From assembly GCA_900472295.1 (NCBI GenBank), contig UCIA01000014.1:1-64000 (forward strand): a stretch of 64,000 nucleotides of DNA, in the 5' to 3' direction. Under the pieces are notes generated by a model that ran no database searches, was not told the origin of the DNA, and worked only from the letters and a program-made list of their open reading frames with translations. Both the position numbers and the translations under genes were made by a program. Shown here in pieces: positions 62,062 through 64,000 of the stretch (position 1 is the first letter of the stretch; every line of letters starts with the position of its first letter). The stretch comes from Hyphomicrobiales bacterium (GTDB lineage: Bacteria; Pseudomonadota; Alphaproteobacteria; Rhizobiales; Rhizobiaceae).

Positions 62062-62967
62062 TCAGGCGATCTTCTGCTGGTCGCGGCCGGGACCGATCAG
62101 CACCAGCGCTGCGACCAGGAAGAGGTACATCCACGCGTCGCGCCATTCGATCGGAAAGTACCCGGCCCATAGCGATTCGGCCATGCCGAAGGCGGCCGCG
62201 CCGAGTGCGGCCCGTGGCGGCGAGAGGTAACCGCCCACCGCTGTCACGAACAGGATCTTCAGTCCGTAGACAAGGCCGGAGCCGAAGCTGACATTGCCAT
62301 AGTAAAGGGCGGCCATGATTCCGGCCAGTGCGGCGCAGAAACCGCCGAACAGCACCGCGTGCCGGAACACCTTGCGCACATCGACGCCACACAAGGCGGC
62401 GGCGTGGGGGTCGTCGGAGACGGCGCGCCAGCGGCGGCCGAAGCTCGAGCGGGCAAACGCCCATGCTGCCAGCACGATTGCCGCCAGAACAATCGCGCAG
62501 TCGATGAGCTGGATGACAGTCAGCGTCGCCTTGAAGGTGGAGTCTTGAGCAAAAACAATGGGTTGCGCCAGCATCGGCGGCAACCACCAGTCATGCGTGT
62601 CGGCGGCAATGCGGCTTGCTTCCGACAGCACCAGCAGGATGCCGAGCGTCGTCACCACAATGGCATTGGGCGTGCGCGCGGCCAGCGGTTCGAAGATGCT
62701 ACGCGACAACACATAGCTGATCAGCGCGGCATAGAGCAAAGCCGTGGTGACGCCGAGCACCACTGCCGCCAGCAGTGTCAGCCACAGCACCTGATAACCG
62801 AAGGCGACGGTCAGGATCATCACCTGGCCGCAAAAGGCGAACAGCGCGCCATAGGCGAGGTTGGTGCGGTGCAGGATGCCGTTGGTCAGTACATAGCCGA
62901 AGGCGAGCAGCGCATAGAGCGCGCCAGAATGCAGCCCGTTCAGCAACTGCTGGAAAAAATAGAGCAT
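62062..62967 (-). CDS. Branched-chain amino-acid-type ABC permease (LivH family), stand-alone
   Basis: This 301-residue inner-membrane permease of the LivH type begins MLYFFQQLLNGLHSGALYALLAFGYVLTNGILHRTN. It has about eight helices and the conserved FGRRWRAVSDDPHAAALCGVD loop. ATG 62967 has GGAAGG upstream; sixteen extra codons are unsupported. No LivM, ATPase or binding-protein gene lies in the window. It is divergent from a CGNR regulator, 95 bases away. Confidence 0.88.
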   Translation of the reverse strand: MLYFFQQLLNGLHSGALYALLAFGYVLTNGILHRTNLAYGALFAFCGQVMILTVAFGYQVLWLTLLAAVVLGVTTALLYAALISYVLSRSIFEPLAARTPNAIVVTTLGILLVLSEASRIAADTHDWWLPPMLAQPIVFAQDSTFKATLTVIQLIDCAIVLAAIVLAAWAFARSSFGRRWRAVSDDPHAAALCGVDVRKVFRHAVLFGGFCAALAGIMAALYYGNVSFGSGLVYGLKILFVTAVGGYLSPPRAALGAAAFGMAESLWAGYFPIEWRDAWMYLFLVAALVLIGPGRDQQKIA

Positions 62968-63062
62968 AGACCGCCTTCCGGGCTGCGGAGGCCGCGCCCG
63001 GATCAAGGTTTGCATTGCGGAATCTAACTTGTCAAATGCGATTTATCGGTTAGATTTCAGCC

Positions 63063-63671
63063 ATGACGGTATCCTGGACCCCGCACCGCTTCACCGGCGG
63101 CATGCTTGCGCTCGACACGGCCAACACCGTGGTGCTGCGCAACTATCCGGATAAGACCTTCGATCGTTTTGCCGATACGGCCGAGATCGCGCGCTTCGCC
63201 GATGCCGCGAGTGGTTTTCGTACCGGCGAACTTGGCGGCCGGCGGCTGGAAGCGGCCTCGCCCGGCGCGATCGCGCCGTTGGTGCTGTCGATCCGCGAGA
63301 CGACCGATCGCTTGTTTCGCCGTGCTGTGTCGAAAGGTGCTCTTGCCAGCGGCGATCTCGCCGCTTTTCTCAAGGCCTGCGCCAATGGCCTTGATCGGAG
63401 CCCGGCCGAAATCGGTGCGCCGGGAAGGCCGTTCGGCGATCCGGCGACGCCGATCGCATTCGAGGCGGCGCTGGCGGTTTCAGCCTTGTCCTTGCTGCGC
63501 GACGACACGGTTGCCCGGCTCAGGATCTGTCCCAATTGCAGCTGGCTGTTCGTCGACAGAAGCCGCAATTCCAGCCGCCTTTGGTGCGATATGGCGGTGT
63601 GCGGCAACAGGCAGAAGGCAAGTCGTCATTATCGCCGCCGCCTGGCGGCTCATGAGGTCAAGAATGCCTAA
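63063..63671 (+). CDS. CGNR zinc-finger protein (putative stress-induced transcription regulator)
   Basis: This 202-residue protein has an N-terminal ABATE-type domain (FTGGMLALDTANTVVLRN, SIRETTDRLFRRAV). Its C-terminal zinc finger CPNCSWLFVDRSRNSSRLWC...CGNRQKASRHYRRR (residues about 158-192) is of the CGNR type and likely binds DNA. It is divergent from the LivH gene and overlaps the start of the following lipoprotein gene by eight bases. Confidence 0.9.
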   Translation: MTVSWTPHRFTGGMLALDTANTVVLRNYPDKTFDRFADTAEIARFADAASGFRTGELGGRRLEAASPGAIAPLVLSIRETTDRLFRRAVSKGALASGDLAAFLKACANGLDRSPAEIGAPGRPFGDPATPIAFEAALAVSALSLLRDDTVARLRICPNCSWLFVDRSRNSSRLWCDMAVCGNRQKASRHYRRRLAAHEVKNA

Positions 63672-64000
63672 GGGTCTTTTTCGGTCGGTCGTCGTCTTTA
63701 TCGCCCTGGTAACAGCCGTTGCGCTCAGCGCCTGCCGCGACACAGGCGGCGATGGCAAGCTGTTCGAGGTTTCCGGCAAGGTCGTCGTCTTCAACTACCG
63801 CCTCGCCCGGGCGACCTATGTCGTGACGCTGCGGCCCTTGCAGCCGATGGGAGAAGGCCAGGTCGCGGTTGCCAGCTTCCAAAACCCCGCCGGCGGCGCG
63901 CCTTTGGTGGTCGAACAGAAGGTCTGGCCGAAGCTCGACAAGGTTAGCCTGGAGAGCCCGGCGCTGACCTGCATCGTCAAGGACAAACCCTACGCGATTT
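63664..64000 (+). CDS. Putative lipoprotein, cut by the window end
   Basis: The open frame runs 112 codons to the window edge. The N-terminus is a lipoprotein signal: basic start (MPKGLFRS), hydrophobic core (VVVFIALVTAVA) and lipobox LSAC, giving lipidated Cys24. The mature part has FEVSGKVVVFNYRLARATYVVTLRP. No family is recognised. It overlaps the CGNR gene, so it is probably cotranscribed. Confidence 0.65.
   Translation, partial: MPKGLFRSVVVFIALVTAVALSACRDTGGDGKLFEVSGKVVVFNYRLARATYVVTLRPLQPMGEGQVAVASFQNPAGGAPLVVEQKVWPKLDKVSLESPALTCIVKDKPYAI

Overview
The window is high-GC DNA from an alphaproteobacterium, most likely a Mesorhizobium-type member of the Rhizobiales. The case for this is the aglEFGAK/aglR alpha-glucoside locus, the many ABC and TRAP uptake systems, the urate-hydroxylase (PuuD) purine route, the UdgX/radical-SAM pair, and two families of short palindromic repeats of the kind scattered through rhizobial genomes. 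Nothing was compared with a database. No rRNA, tRNA, CRISPR array, insertion sequence or phage gene was seen; the content is chromosomal-type metabolic and regulatory DNA.

Layout. 1-7609: alpha-glucoside uptake and hydrolysis (aglK, aglA, aglG, aglF, aglE on the minus strand, divergent aglR), with two LacI-type operators. 7731-9892: a methyltransferase and a DadA-like FAD oxidoreductase. 9919-12582: ECF sigma factor, anti-sigma factor and secreted subtilase in one coupled operon. 12914-22731: a peptide-type ABC transporter with two near-duplicate binding proteins, bracketed by a CocE-type hydrolase and an alkaline-phosphatase-fold hydrolase. 22812-23533: mqsRA toxin-antitoxin. 23596-40359: a purine and ureide catabolic island (deaminase, allA, allE, puuE-uraD fusion, uraH, xdhABC, two flavin monooxygenases, LysR, puuD, guaD, UPF0303 protein, glycerate 2-kinase). 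40587-43285: UdgX-type repair protein plus its radical-SAM partner. 43373-46203: a glutamine-synthetase-like ligase and a class III aminotransferase. 46361-56838: small regulators (MarR, MarR, AraC, LacI), a CobW GTPase, a DMT permease, a 2-hydroxyacid dehydrogenase, a small inhibitor-like secreted protein and a glutamine-amidotransferase-type hydrolase. 57134-61863: a TRAP transporter whose binding protein and membrane subunits lie on opposite strands around an alcohol dehydrogenase. 62062-64000: a lone LivH permease, a CGNR zinc-finger regulator and a truncated lipoprotein.

How the genes work together. Purine flow can be traced as guanine to xanthine (GuaD), urate (XdhAB, matured by XdhC), 5-hydroxyisourate (PuuD), OHCU (UraH), allantoin and allantoate (UraD and PuuE domains), then ureidoglycine to ureidoglycolate (AllE) and glyoxylate plus urea (AllA). 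The allantoate-to-ureidoglycine enzyme is not in the window. Many genes overlap by ATGA, GTGA or TGATG, indicating tight operons.

The observations I rate highest are: an anti-sigma factor whose outer domain follows the same pattern as the propeptide of the protease encoded next to it; a QLSLF sliding-clamp motif as the last five residues of the radical-SAM repair protein; a complete palindromic repeat translated in frame inside xdhC; an 11-bp inverted repeat that can hide the cobW ribosome binding site; and an MqsA antitoxin with no cysteines.
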